NCBI GenBank assembly: GCA_032164245.1
Contig: JAVMKO010000010.1
Span: forward strand, 32,066,189 to 32,130,188
Reading direction: 5' to 3'
Source: Sternotherus odoratus
Taxonomy: Eukaryota; Chordata; Testudines; Kinosternidae
DNA length: 64,000 nt
The notes beneath the pieces were generated by a model. The model saw only the letters and a program-made list of their open reading frames with translations, was not told the DNA's origin and searched no databases. The translations under genes and the position numbers were made by a program. This document shows, one piece after another, positions 1 to 10,822 of the stretch (positions within the stretch are counted from its first letter, which is position 1; each line of letters opens with the position of its first letter).

Positions 1-104
1 AAGATCTCTCCAGTTCTGTGCTTCTCATATCCCTCCATAGTAGCCATTCTCAGCCCAGCAAGTAAGGGGCTGGAAGAAGAATCAGTCTTGTCTTTCAGCA
101 TCTC

Positions 105-350
105 CCGACAACATTATTATTATACATACCATCTGAGATCCCGGTCCCATTGTTAGGCGCTGTACAGACATTGTGAGAGACACTCACAGCCCTAAAGCGC
201 TTACAATCTAAACAAGACTGCCCAACAGCAAGAGAGGAGAGAACATGCCCAAGATCACCTAGCACATCTGTGGCAGAGTCAGGAACAGAACCCAGGTATT
301 GGGTATTATTCCTAATAACCAGTCCAGTGTTTTACCTGCTAGACCAATGC
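105..350 (-). repeat. MIR/CORE-like tRNA-derived SINE
   Basis: Reading the - strand, a SINE head, a 'gaaccTGGGT'-type tRNA-related region, a 'gcccaagatcacctagca' complement and a tail ending in a run of ATT are recognisable. The tail phrase 'gcgctgtacaga...gcgcttacaatctaa' is typical of reptile MIR-like SINEs. It lies in CSPG4 intron. Confidence 0.65.
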
Positions 351-1109
351 TCAGAATCATTACTACACATTGTTTTAAGCTGCTCTCATCTGAGTGTTGG
401 CTCCAATCCTTTGCCCTTCTGCTCTGCTCGTGCCTGCATCCTTCCATTCTCAGCCCAATGCAGACTGAGGGCCCCTTCAGCATTGCTTGTGCCCATCCCA
501 CAAACAGAAGTGTTGCCCCTGTGGCCTGAACGAGTACCCAAAATTTGGGGTCTTGCAGTGCTGTTTCCATTAGGATGAGAAATCAATTATACAAATCAGT
601 TATATTCTAGGTGAAATCATGTGTTTTTGCCATGTACACACAGGCCTGAGCATATAGAAACAAAGTAGGACATTTCCTAGCTTAGAAATCCCCACGTCTG
701 CTCTTCCAGCAAACTCTGAGCCCAAGAAGCCCTGTTCCTCTGTGGGTCACACACACAGCTCATTCTCCTGGCTTTCTGCTTCCAGCACACACTGCTTGCA
801 GCCAATAGTTTAACTCCTGCACTTGCACCAGGGAAAGCTCTCAGTGCCCCAATGGCTTAGCTCTGACCTGCTATGAGGACACTGCCTTGGACAGTCGTCC
901 CCCCACACCATCATCTGTAGCTGTTTCTATTAAATAAAAGGGCTTTATTGCTCCCTCTGTTAAGCCTGAAAGAGGGTGCTTGGCACCCCATTAGCTTTAG
1001 GATCTGAAACACACCCCCCCCCCCAGTGGCAGCCACTAGAACCTTTCAGTATAACAGAGGACTTGATTCTCCTATTCTTCTGCGTTGGGCACCAAGAGGG
1101 GCACTGGGA

Positions 1110-1262
1110 GGCAGCATGACTCAGTGGTTACAGCAAAGTTCCGGAGTTAGGAATTCTGGGTCCTACTCCCTACTCTCCCATCAACTCACCATACAACCGA
1201 GGGCAAGTCACTGTGCCTCAGTTTCCCCACCTGTACAACACTGATAATGATACCGCAGTGAT
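1110..1262 (+). repeat. MIR/CORE-like SINE fragment
   Basis: It carries 'gggaggcagcatgactcagtgg', then 'gggcaagtcactgtgcctcagtttcccc', the head and core of a tRNA-derived CORE-SINE. The 3' tail is missing or diverged. Confidence 0.6.
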
Positions 1263-1346
1263 TGGAGATTTTGTAACAGGGTCAGGACCCACCAGCACGG
1301 CGCCTCCTGCTGTTTAGTCCGGGAATTAGCTCCATTGGTTGCAGAG

Positions 1347-2096
1347 TGCCCTCCTCTGGTGGTGTCCCGCCCGTCTCTCACTCTCGGTTGCCCTCCTTTG
1401 GCATCTGGACTCTCGTTGCTCCTTGCTTCCGGTGTTCTCTTCAGGACACTGCCCTCCGGCAGTGCCCCTAAGTCCACACTCACCCCCTACCGGGGTGGGG
1501 GGGGGTTACAGCAATCTCTCTCTGCACCCCAGCTGCAGTGGCCAACCACACCCCAAGTCGAGTCCCTTCTGGCAGGGGTCTGGTGCAGTCCAGAGAGGCC
1601 ACTTCAGCAGCCAGGTGCAATATAAAGGGGGTAACGGGGACCCAGGCCACCCTCTACTCTGGGTCCCAGCCCAGGGACCCTTTGGCGGCAGCCATCCTGC
1701 CCTCCTTCTGTCCCCTAGTTCATCTCACTCTCCCTGGGCCACTTCCCCTTCAGCCCCTTTGCAACAGCTAAGCCCTTCTCTCAGGGCCGGCAGCCTGGCA
1801 GGTAACCCAGCTGGAGTTCTCTTCTACTCCCTGAGCCTGCCCAGCACAGCACTGTCCCTGGTGCTTGCTCCTCCCTCAGGAGCCAGACCTTCCCCTTCAA
1901 AGGTCCAGAAGAAACTGCCTGCTCCTCTCCTGGACAGCCTTTATATGGTGCCTAGTATGGCCCTGGTTGGCTGGCTACAATCTTGGCCCTGATTGGCCCT
2001 CAGTAGGCCCCTCTTCTGATTGGCTGCCAGCCCGGGCAGCCTCTCTGGCCTACTCTTAGCCCACTCTGGCATGGGAGTAGGGCAGCCATCCCATTA
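1347..2096 (-). mobile_element. Candidate LTR-like or promoter-bearing interspersed repeat
   Basis: GC-rich block in the CSPG4 intron, unlike the DNA around it. On the - strand it shows CCAAT boxes (complements of ATTGG near 1990 and 2019, plus a CCAAC-type copy near 1967) followed by TATAAAG near 1940, laid out like a class II promoter. The 5-bp sequence CAGAG occurs at both edges (1342-1346 and 2097-2101) and could be a target-site repeat. No coding region is present. A solo LTR is the likeliest reading, but the ends do not form a clean TG...CA pair, so family and borders are uncertain. Confidence 0.35.
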
Positions 2097-2260
2097 CAGA
2101 GATTTATAAATAAAACAGATGGACAGATCTCTTGCTGAATTCAGTGGCAGTTCTGCATGCTGGCTGGCTGCAGGATCCTGTCCAGGAAATGGTATTGAGT
2201 ATTATTTCTTATTTTATTTTGCTATGATTATAAGGTTGTTTGCTTTTTGTTTCAAACCAG

Positions 2261-2444
2261 GTGGATAGTGGAATAATTTTTTACCAGCACGACATGCCGC
2301 CGCAGCCATTCTGGCTTACTGAAGATGCTTTCCATTTCCGAGTCACCTCCCTGCCCACAGTAACCAATTCATACATCCTCCGAGTGCTGGTCTCCTTCGA
2401 AGCAAGCTGTCCCCAGCCCTCAACAAAGCTGTGGAGAAACCAAG
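2261..2444 (+). CDS. CSPG4: CSPG4 (NG2 proteoglycan), penultimate coding exon
   Basis: This exon encodes about 61 residues of the distal ectodomain of chondroitin sulfate proteoglycan 4, a single-pass cell-surface proteoglycan of pericytes and glial progenitors. It follows a pyrimidine-rich tract and an acceptor AG at 2259-2260 and ends before a GTAAAA donor at 2445. The reading starts in phase 0 (VDSGIIFYQHD) and leaves one base (G) that joins the next exon to make a Gly codon. The stretch VDSG..FYQHD...EDAFHF fits the CSPG-repeat pattern, and LVSFEASCPQ...LW is a recognisable CSPG4 segment just before the last exon junction. Upstream exons, including the N-terminal LamG domains and most repeats, lie outside the window. 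Identification is by recognition of the protein, not by a search. Confidence 0.88.
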
Positions 2445-3091
2445 GTAAAAGAGCCATGGGGCTGTTGGGAACAAAACTGCGCTGACTCCCATGAATAGAC
2501 CAGGGAGGCTGTGGCCAAGGGGAGGGAGGGTACAGTCAATGGAATCCAGGAAGCAAAGGACATGAGAGTTGTACTGAACTTTCCTAGCTTCTCTCTCTCT
2601 CCGAGGAGTCTTGGGAATGGCCATTGTGAATCTTCACACTGAGATCCCAGTTCAGGACGGCAACCCCATGCTCCCGGACAGCACTTCAGCACAATGGGAG
2701 CTGAACAAGTGCTTGAATGCTTTCCTGAATTGCAGCCACTCTGCAGCAAGGACTTTCATACTTCTCTTCTCCCAGTCCTTCCTTTTCTGTGGCTTCCCTC
2801 TTCCTTCTGTACCTCTCAACCTTCCTCCATTCCTTTTCTTTCCTCCTGTTCTCCTCCAGAACAATTGTGATACATTGCATTTGTTTTCCTTTCCCAGCCT
2901 CCAGCTTTCCTTTGTACCTCTATTCCTTGAGCCCTCTTCCTCTCTCCTCCATAGCATGCTCTGTTTTAGCTCCACTGTCTCTCTGTCCCAGCCCTTCCAC
3001 ACCTCCCCACCACTTCACCCTTTCTGGTTCCTCTTGGCTGAGTGCTGTTGTCATCAAGACAATCACGGAACCGTGTTCTCTCTTCTTCCAG
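2445..3091 (+). other. CSPG4: CSPG4 last coding intron
   Basis: Intron of 647 bases between donor GTAAAA and acceptor TTCCAG. Its 3' half is strongly pyrimidine-rich. No separate gene or clear repeat is seen in it. Confidence 0.85.
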
Positions 3092-5046
3092 GCCTCAGGA
3101 TCCTGGAAGCTCAAAGAGCGAAAATTGACACCTCAGTGCTGGATGCTTCCAACCTGTTGACCAAAGTTCCGGAGTCCAAGCGGGCATCCTATGACGTAGT
3201 GTTCCTAGTTACGGCACTGCCCACCCATGGACACCTTTCTATTGCGGATGTACCCATCAGCGAAGAGCCTCCCTACTTCCTGCAGTCCGATGTGGTCGTG
3301 GGTAACCTGCAATACATTCACCATGGGTCTGGGACCCAGGAAGATAATTTCCGATTTAAAGCTTGGCTGCGGCCTAGGGCTATGGAGTCTACTCGGCCTC
3401 CACAGGAAAGAGGGAGCTTGGTCATTTCTGAAGCATTCAACATAACAGTGAGCAAGCTCAATGAGAAACCACCTCGCCTCGCAAAGCAAGGCCATGCTCT
3501 GCAGGTTCTCCAAGGCTCCTCAGCGGTGCTCTCCCAGGATCACTTGGATGTAGTAGATCCTGACAATTCCCCCGAAGAGGTTGAATACAGAATCCTCAAG
3601 GGGCCATCCAATGGCTTCCTGGCCAACACACGCAACAAACAACTACCTATCGGCCAGTTCACCCAAGCAGACATCAATGCCGGGCACCTAATGTTCATCA
3701 CCAATGGGAGTGGTTCTCCTGGGTCCTTAGAGTTCAGCATCTCTGATCGACAAAATCCACCCATCCTCACTTCTCTGGAGATTGAGGTTCTGCCTGAAGT
3801 GACTACAGTGATGAGCCAGAAACCCCTGGAGATACCCCAGGGCCTAAACATTGCGTCACTGTCCCGAGAGCACCTACTGGGGGCATCACATCCAGGGGAA
3901 CAAGAGGTCCATTACACAATCACCAGGGATCCAAAATTTGGCCAGTTGAGGATCAACCAAAGCCCAGCAAGAAGCTTTTCCCAGAAGCAAGTGGACAATG
4001 GTGAAGTGACTTTTACTTTCACAAATTTCACCTCCGCCAAGGACGAATTCCAGTTCTTCTCAACGTCCAAAGCAGCAAACACATTGGGGGCAGTGAATGT
4101 GACTGTCAAGGCCTTGGTCAGGACATGGCAGGGGATTCGGTTGCCGAGGGGTACCACCGCCCTTCTGGACACGAGTGTCCTTGATGCCAGTGAGCTGGCC
4201 AACAAGACAAAGAGCATCCCAACTTTTACAATCTTCAGAGCCCCCCAGGGGAGCCATTTTGTGAAAGTCTTAGGAGACAAAGAGAGTCAGCATGCACCCA
4301 TTGATACCTTCACCCAGCATGACCTCGAGCAGGGGCTAGTCGGGCTGGAAGTGCTGGAAATGGAAGATTCTGGCCACCGTTTGTTGAATGACAGCTTTCT
4401 GTTCGAGCTGGCAGCTGATGGGGTGCCACCCGCCTTGGAATTTATGGGGTATAGCACAGAGCCGTACAACTCCTCCACACCATATGGAACCCCACTGCTC
4501 AGAGCCCCCCACCTCCCAGAGACGAGTGACAGGCAAACGCCCCAAGAGGTGAGCCCCTCCTCACAAACACTGGCTACCCAGTCCCAGGGCTCTGACCAGC
4601 TAAGTCACAACACCAGCAAGCACAACACACTTCCAACAGGCTGGCGAGGCCACGAAGCCACAACGAGCCCCTCTCCCTTGGAAAGGGGCACATTCCTCGG
4701 CTTCATCGAAGCCAACATGTTCAGAGTGATCATCCCAATCTGCCTGATCCTCCTCCTCTTGGCATTAATCCTTCCCCTGCTCTTTTATCTCCACAAACGC
4801 AACAAGACCGGGAAGCACAACGTCCAGGGGACAACTTCCAAACCCAAGAATGGGGCGGTGGTTGACCAGGAAACCTTCCGCAAGACTGACCCAAACCAAG
4901 CCATTCCTTTAACGACTGTGAACGCTCTGGAGGCCAAAGGATCGGGGCCCACGGGCAAAGGACCGGGAGGGCAGCAGGACCCAGAGTTACTTCAGTACTG
5001 CAGGACATCCAACCCAGCCTTAAAAAATAACCAATACTGGGTCTGA
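3092..5046 (+). CDS. CSPG4: CSPG4 terminal coding exon: last CSPG repeats, membrane span, cytoplasmic tail
   Basis: Large last coding exon, about 650 residues, beginning after the acceptor TTCTTCCAG at 3083-3091 and ending at TGA 5044-5046. It holds the last CSPG repeats, seen as motifs such as FTQADINAGHLMF, FSQKQVDNGEVTFTF and FTQHDLEQG. Many N-glycosylation sequons are present (NIT, NGS, NFT, NVT, NKT, NDS, NSS). A Ser/Thr/Pro-rich stem leads to one hydrophobic span at about 4720-4791, starting after EANMF. The tail begins HKRNKTGKH and ends in QYWV, the PDZ ligand known from NG2. The KRNKT threonine and the PLTTV threonine match the PKC and ERK target positions described in mammals. Frame stays open upstream to 2611, but that part is intron read-through: the splice site and loss of similarity put the exon start at 3092. 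The gene converges on SNX33. Confidence 0.95.
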
Positions 5047-5500
5047 ACGCTGGGCCGAGAGGCTAAAGGGCAAGATTGTCTCCAAGCAGAGCTCCTCAAC
5101 CTCCTAGATTGTTATGGAGTTGTCCTGCCTCTTCCTCCTCCTCCTCCCTGACAAACAGGAGGCAATCCCATAGACACAAGAGGACTCCTGAGGACACTGG
5201 GTCCCCCCGATGGTTCCAGAGTCTCACTGGTATGACAGCAGGAAATCTCCCTGAAGGGAATAAATATCCTGACATCCCAGGTCTCCCAGTTGTTTGGATG
5301 GGATGGGAGGAGGGGAGGGAAAGGACGGCTGAAAGCCAGATAACACCCATGGGTGAATTAACTGTGCAGTGTAATGGGCTGGGGGGGGCAGGGGAAGATT
5401 GTGGGAATACAGTGTGCCCCCAATGAAACCTTTCCAGGCAGACATTTGACCACCTCAATATCTCATCTGCTCTGGGAAGGAGTTACAGACACCAATAAAT
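5047..5500 (+). other. CSPG4: CSPG4 3' UTR with poly(A) signal candidates
   Basis: The sequence downstream of the stop has AATAAA at 5259-5264 and again at 5494-5499. Either could end the transcript, or a more distal site could be used. Only the hexamers are direct evidence. Confidence 0.45.
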
Positions 5501-6645
5501 CATAGGACAGGTAGGTCCTGGCTGGTCCATCTCACTCAGCCCAAGCACAGGAGTGTCTGCACGTAACCATTTCAGTGAGGCTGGTGGGAGGTGAGCTTTC
5601 TGCCAGGATGTTTTTCAAGCTCTGGCGCACAAGGTATTATTAAGAGCAATTTGCACTCAGTCAGGGTGGACACAGAGCCCTCCAAATTCCCCAGGGCTAG
5701 GCAGGCTGAGGCACTGGCCCGTAGGGTCAGAAAATCTCCACTGACAACGCCAAGGGGAATTTAAATGGTCCTCACCCATTCGGAAAAGCATTCTCTTTTT
5801 CTTTGAATATTTGTCATGTGTTGCATCAGATGGATTGAACACCCATTTACCATATTGCACAACAGGTAGAAGGAATGTCACAGATTACAAAACTGGAGCA
5901 TGTCTGTGGTGATTAGGGTCTATCAGGATGCCACTACCTGGAATGTCTGTCGGTGTGTGGAATATATGTTATGAAACAGATAAACATACGGGGCCCAGTC
6001 CTCACCTGGAGTAAGTTAGCTGAGCTCCACTGATTTTGACCTGCTGAGGATCTGATCCTGTGCTATATCGGACCTGATTCTGCTCTCCCTTATGTCAGTG
6101 TAAATCAGGAATAACCTCACAGAAGTTAAAGGAAATACGTGGGAGAGGAGAATTAGATCTGTTATAAGGCCACTCCAGCAGAAGTACCCACAACAAAGTG
6201 CCTTTTCCAGGTGGATCATATGATCAGATTGTTCTAAACAAACATTCTGATACTCTCCAGAGGAAATGCCCTCCAGACCTGCTCTCAGCCCTGCTAGTTC
6301 TAGAACAACATTTGGAAAGAATGGGTCAAATCCTGGGTCTTGCTCAGTTTCTATGTGGGTAGAATTCCCATTGACATCAATGGAAATTAACCTGAGTAAA
6401 GACAAGAAAAACTAAGTTATGAGCTCAGGCTCTGACCCAATAATCATCCTTTGTAATGCTACAGCTGAGAATTTCATCTCTCTTTGAGATCGGTGTAAAT
6501 CTGGTGTAACTCCACTAAAGCCAATGTACACCATTCAGACTCACAGCAGAACTTGGTCTTAATTTAAATTTACTTCTATTGTTCCTTCCAAAATGACTGT
6601 TTGGTCCTGGGACCCCTGTGATGTTCCTGTTATATTATATCTAGT
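5501..6645. repeat. Intergenic DNA with diverged 'tcaatgggagt' type palindromic repeats
   Basis: No gene is seen. Near 6050-6130 and 6480-6560 there are phrases such as 'ctgattctgctctcccttat', 'gtgtaaatctggtgtaact' and 'cagcagaacttggtc'. These belong to a short palindromic repeat that recurs at several places in this window. Confidence 0.35.
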
Positions 6646-6661
6646 GTCAACACAAAGATGA

Positions 6662-6846
6662 AATGAGGAAGACTTTGTAGCACCTCTTAGAGACTAACCA
6701 GTTTATTTCAGCATAAGCTGTCGTGGACTATAGCTCACGCCCACAAAAGCTTATGCTGAAATAAACTGGTTAGTCTCTAAGGTGCTACAAAGTCTTCCTT
6801 GTTTTATTTACAGATACAGACTAACACAGGTGCTAATCTTAAACCT
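6662..6846. mobile_element. Snap-back Penelope-like element end fragment with 13-bp target repeats
   Basis: Two arms (6666-6719 and 6748-6799) are nearly perfect reverse complements with a 28-base loop. The arm includes 'ggttagtctctaaggtgc' and 'cataagct', matching the 3' end of the Penelope-like element at 18233-20657. A tail with 'acagactaacac' follows. The insertion is bounded by identical 13-mers AACACAAAGATGA at 6649-6661 and 6847-6859. Confidence 0.75.
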
Positions 6847-6976
6847 AACACAAAGATGAGACATGTTTATTTTGCTGATGCTGAAGTTTACTGTGTACGT
6901 ACGAGGCTGAATTTTTAGAACTGTGGGTGCTAAATTGCATGTTGGACTCTCAAGATCCTAAACTCCAGTGTGCGTG

Positions 6977-6978
<2 letters not shown>

Positions 6979-7027
<49 letters not shown>
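6979..7027. repeat. (TG)n microsatellite
   Basis: About 24 uninterrupted TG units. Likely polymorphic in length. Confidence 0.98.
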
Positions 7028-7030
<3 letters not shown>

Positions 7031-7399
7031 CCCTGCTTTGTGTGCAGAACTACCCTTGTACAGAGGCGAATCAGAGCATACATACATTGGTATTTGCATG
7101 CTTAGAAATGCATGCACAATGTAGAGTGCACCCTTTTGAAAATCTGGCCTCAGGGTTTCTATAATAACCAATACCTTGTCTCTGAGAGACTGCTTTTGTG
7201 CTATAGGACATGAACGCCTGTAACAAACTGCAATGGAGTTGAGGGCTAGGTTTCATTCCAGCAGGAGGAAGAGGGAGCAAAGACTCATTTCAAGTTATTT
7301 TCCTCCTCATTTGCAATGGTGATGTGTGCTCCCTGCCTGACACTAGAAACTTAGCACTCAAGAAAGTAAGACTGACAGCACTGACTGGAGCAGGGTAGT

Positions 7400-7640
7400 G
7401 CAGGCTTCTCACACACAGCTCTGCCACTCCAAATACCCTTGTTGTTCCAGGTCCACATGCAGTTTTGCCAATGCATCTCATTTCCATCCTGCAGCAACCC
7501 TGCCATTCCAGTCCAACTCCAGGTGCATCTCTGCCAATGCACTCCAATGGGAGACACTCCTAGACCTCCACACAGTTCTGCCTACACTCCCCCATCTCAT
7601 CCATAATCGGCACCCCCACAGAGCTCTGCCAGTACACCTT
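7400..7640. repeat. Degenerate tandem repeat, roughly 55-65-bp period
   Basis: The phrases 'ctctgccactcc', 'ttttgccaatgca', 'ctctgccaatgcactccaa' and 'ctctgccagtacacc' recur at irregular spacing, suggesting an old minisatellite. No coding function is seen. Confidence 0.3.
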
Positions 7641-7667
7641 AGCCCTGACCTGAAAAGGCCTTCTGCT

Positions 7668-7920
7668 GTAGGGAAGCAGTATGGCTTAGCGAAGAGGGCA
7701 CTGGGCTGGGATTCAGACCTGGCTTCTGTTTCTGGCTTGGCCATTTTCTTGCAGGGCATGGGCCATTTTCTTGCAGGGCCATTTTCTTCATGGGCAATTC
7801 ATTTCCCCAATCTCTGCCTCAGTTTCCCCATCTGTAAAAAATACAGTACTGGTGCTTACCTCTTTTGTAAAGTGCTTTGAAATCTACTGATGAAAAGAGC
7901 TAGGTATTACTATTCCAGCA
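7668..7920 (+). repeat. Near full-length MIR/CORE-like SINE
   Basis: Head 'gggaagcagtatggcttagc', core with 'gcctcagtttccccatctgt' and tail 'aaagtgctttgaaatctactgatgaaaag' ending in 'tattactatt'. A small internal triplication of 'ggccattttcttgcaggg' lies at about 7738-7795. Confidence 0.75.
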
Positions 7921-8345
7921 ATGTCACAGCTAGTGTCAGAAGGCTCCCTCATCCTTTTCACACTCAACCAATAAAAGCAATGCACATTCTCCCCCTACTC
8001 CCACATTAGCCCCAGTTTGGAATTTTGTACCTCACCTGTCTAATAACAAAGGAATCACTGAGTCAGAGATGGAGCCTTTGGGTGGGACAAGACATGTGAA
8101 TAGTTCAAATAGCCACAACATTGTTTAAAGCTATCTTTGCGTGTTTGGTTTTATATTTTCTTTCCTATACATTTTGCTTCACAGCCGTGGATTCGATAAT
8201 TTATAATAAACTGACCAATTTTGTAATGAACAGTAAAATAAACAAATTATTTTTAAAGCACATGGTCATGTGGAAACTTCCCTGTAGGAAATATCAAGCC
8301 ATAGGACACATTAGACCTACTGTAACCTGAGCCCAAACATATACC

Positions 8346-8456
8346 GGGCCAGATTCTGCTGCCAATTACAGTGAGATGTAAATCCAGTACAAGTCCATTG
8401 TCTTTACTCACATTACTCTGGATTTACACCAGTGAATCTAAGGGCAGAATTTAGTT
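8346..8456. repeat. Palindromic short repeat (reptile MITE-like)
   Basis: It begins 'gggccagattctgctg' and ends 'agggcagaatttagttc', which are near inverted copies. The middle holds 'gatttacaccagtg' and its diverged complement. Confidence 0.55.
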
Positions 8457-8693
8457 CAGCGTATGTCCCTGCACTGCCAAATCTGCACTCCTAGCAGCAC
8501 ATGCACACGCCGATTCCCTTGCTACAGCGTCTCTCACCAGGGTGGGTCTTCCAGTATTTCTCCAGCATGGCTGATCTTATCACACTTTAGAGGTGTCATT
8601 TACACAGGGAGGCCAGGTGCTCCGCTACTGTCAGCCATCCAGAGCTAACACTCCATTGGAAGGAAGAGCAGGGTTTTACTTAGCCTGGAAACC

Positions 8694-8772
8694 AGAGAAT
8701 CAGAGAATCATAGGGCTGGCAGGGACCTTGAGAGGTCATCTAGTCCAGTTCCCTACCTCATGGCAGGATGAA
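8694..8772 (-). mobile_element. CR1 LINE 3'-end fragment
   Basis: 'gaatcatagggctggcaggg' and 'gaggtcatctagtccagt' are the conserved 3' untranslated end of reptile CR1, read on the - strand. It is cut off where the next MITE begins. Confidence 0.8.
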
Positions 8773-8977
8773 GGCCTTGTCTACACTGGCAATTTACAGA
8801 GCTGGAACTTGCTCACTCAGGGGTGTGAAAAAACACACACACACCCCAGTGCAGCAAGTTCTGGTGCTGTGAAGTGCCAGTGTAGACAGAGCACCAGCGC
8901 AGGGAGCTGCACCCCTCATGGAGGTAGGTTTTTCGAGCACTGGGAGCGCTTTAGCATTGCCAGTGTAGACTAGCCCT
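8773..8977. mobile_element. MITE with 'ctagtctacactggcaa' type inverted ends
   Basis: The left end 'aggccttgtctacactggca' and the complement of the right end 'agggctagtctacactggca' match at 18 of 20 positions. There is no reading frame. It abuts the CR1 fragment at 8694-8772. Confidence 0.65.
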
Positions 8978-10493
8978 AAGTAACCATCTTGTTACATGAA
9001 TTGTTCTTGGGCTCAGATTATAAAGGGAAAGTGAAGGAATACAGTCAAGGGAGAAAGGCTCGCTAGACAGGACTGTGAATAGTCTCTAGTTTCTACAGCA
9101 CAATGTTTCTTCCTCTGAACTGGCCACACCGGACTCACCCCATGACATGCCACGTAATTGTCATACATCATATACACTCTGCCAATGCAGAGCCTTTGGA
9201 ACAGATCCTTAGGCCAGTTATACTGAACTCCTGAGCCTAGCAGCAGAGGGTAGGTTTAATTTCATCACTTAAATACGAGCGACAGGGACACTTAGCCTGG
9301 TTCTCCTTGCCCTTACTCCACTCAGACCCTGGTCTAACTCTCCTGGCCTCCGTGGAATCAATCCTTATTTACACCGGTAAAATTGAAAGGAGAATTATGC
9401 CCCCGTCAAGCAATTTAGGTTCAAAATCTCAACCTCCTCCAGCTTCTGCATATTTATATTCTATACATGACAGCTTCTGACACCTAGCCTCAAAGCAATA
9501 GGCAGTGGACAGGCTCCTGTGCCAAAATCTGCTTGGGATGGGGTGGAAGAGGGACAACCATGTAGCCAGTAAAGCCTGCCCAATGTCTGGTATAACTCTG
9601 AGCAGTTTAAGGGCTGCTCTAACTCACACCAGCTAGTTATGATTCCCAAGCGTTCCTACACCAGGGTGTGAGGGAAGCAGTGGACATAGGAGCCAGTTAC
9701 ACCACCGTCCATTATCAGAGAGCACGCTTGCTCTGGAATTCTCAGACAGTGGCCAGAACAGGAGAGGCTCTGGCCCAATATACCCAGAAACCCGACCTAC
9801 ATTGTAGCAGTGCCTGCCGCTGTTACACAGATTGGGCAGCAGCATTTATCTCAGAGCAGGGCCAGACACCTGCAATGGGACAGGAGGGCATGTATTTTGT
9901 GTGCTGAAATTTCATCTCTGAAGACGCCAATGCACAAGCAACAGAGTTAATCATCACCTTAATTTACTATGCAGCTTCCAAAGAGGCTCTACAAACGAGA
10001 GTGTTTAATGGTACTCGGAATATAACGTTCTCACACCAAAGGTAAGAAATTACCTTTTACATTTTCACTGGAGATAGGACAAGCTGATCAGAAAACACCT
10101 GATGCCTTTAAATAAGGACGCACTCAGCTATTACGCTATTTTAGCATCACTCACCTGATGCCCAGTTGAGGAGGGAGTTGGATTCCGACTTTGAACGGGC
10201 CTCGGAGGACTTGTTCTGTCGATGGTAGTCAGAGTCTTTTCTTTGCTGCGCACGCCTATGACAGATGCATGTCATGGGATCGTCTCTTGATTGCAAGCTG
10301 GGGCCAAGGCATTCCCTGCAGAACCAGTTAAAAATATATAAATGAACATCAACCTTTAAAAGAAATGTACAGCTGTAGCGGTCTGCATGCCAGATGTGTA
10401 CAGCTGTGAGTGTATCACTTATGCACTGTTGTATATGCCCCTGATAAGGACCGCTCTGTGCTCCAGACATGCACATCTGTCACTTGGAGCGGA
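8978..10493. other. Intergenic DNA, no gene seen
   Basis: No splice-supported exon and no recognisable protein. A diverged palindromic-repeat phrase ('cttatttacaccggtaaaat') sits near 9365. Confidence 0.5.
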
Positions 10494-10822
10494 GGGCTTG
10501 TCTTTGCTGCAGTATTAGATTGAGGTATAGCTAGGAGTTACAGCCCCTAACCTGACTCCCATCAGCACAGACAAATCTCTGGCTCAACTGAAGTGGTACT
10601 TTCAGCTCGAGCTAAGCGATCTGTCATGGGTGCAGGGGTTGAAGCCTGAGTGTGGCTGATGCTGGAGATAAGATGGTGGGGATGCAGCTTCTCTGCGCAA
10701 CTCCTGCAGAGACACGGGGCAGCTCCAGGGTTGTTGTGCAGTGTGGCCGCTCTCCCTTGAGCGAGACTTACTCCAGAGTGCACACGAGCGTGGATAACTA
10801 ATCCTGCAGAGAAGACAAGCCC
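10494..10822. mobile_element. MITE with 25-bp inverted ends
   Basis: The left arm at 10494-10518 (gggcttgtctttgctgcag...) and the right arm at 10798-10822 are reverse complements with few mismatches. The element is 329 bp with no coding frame. Confidence 0.7.

Noticed and set aside
1339..1992. 217-codon + strand frame
   Set aside because: It is Pro/Ser-rich from GC-rich sequence, has no domain, and lies within the LTR-like block.
2611..3091. N-terminal extension of the long frame that ends in CSPG4
   Set aside because: A consensus acceptor lies at 3090-3091, the preceding sequence is pyrimidine-rich intron, and the phase fits the exon ending at 2444.
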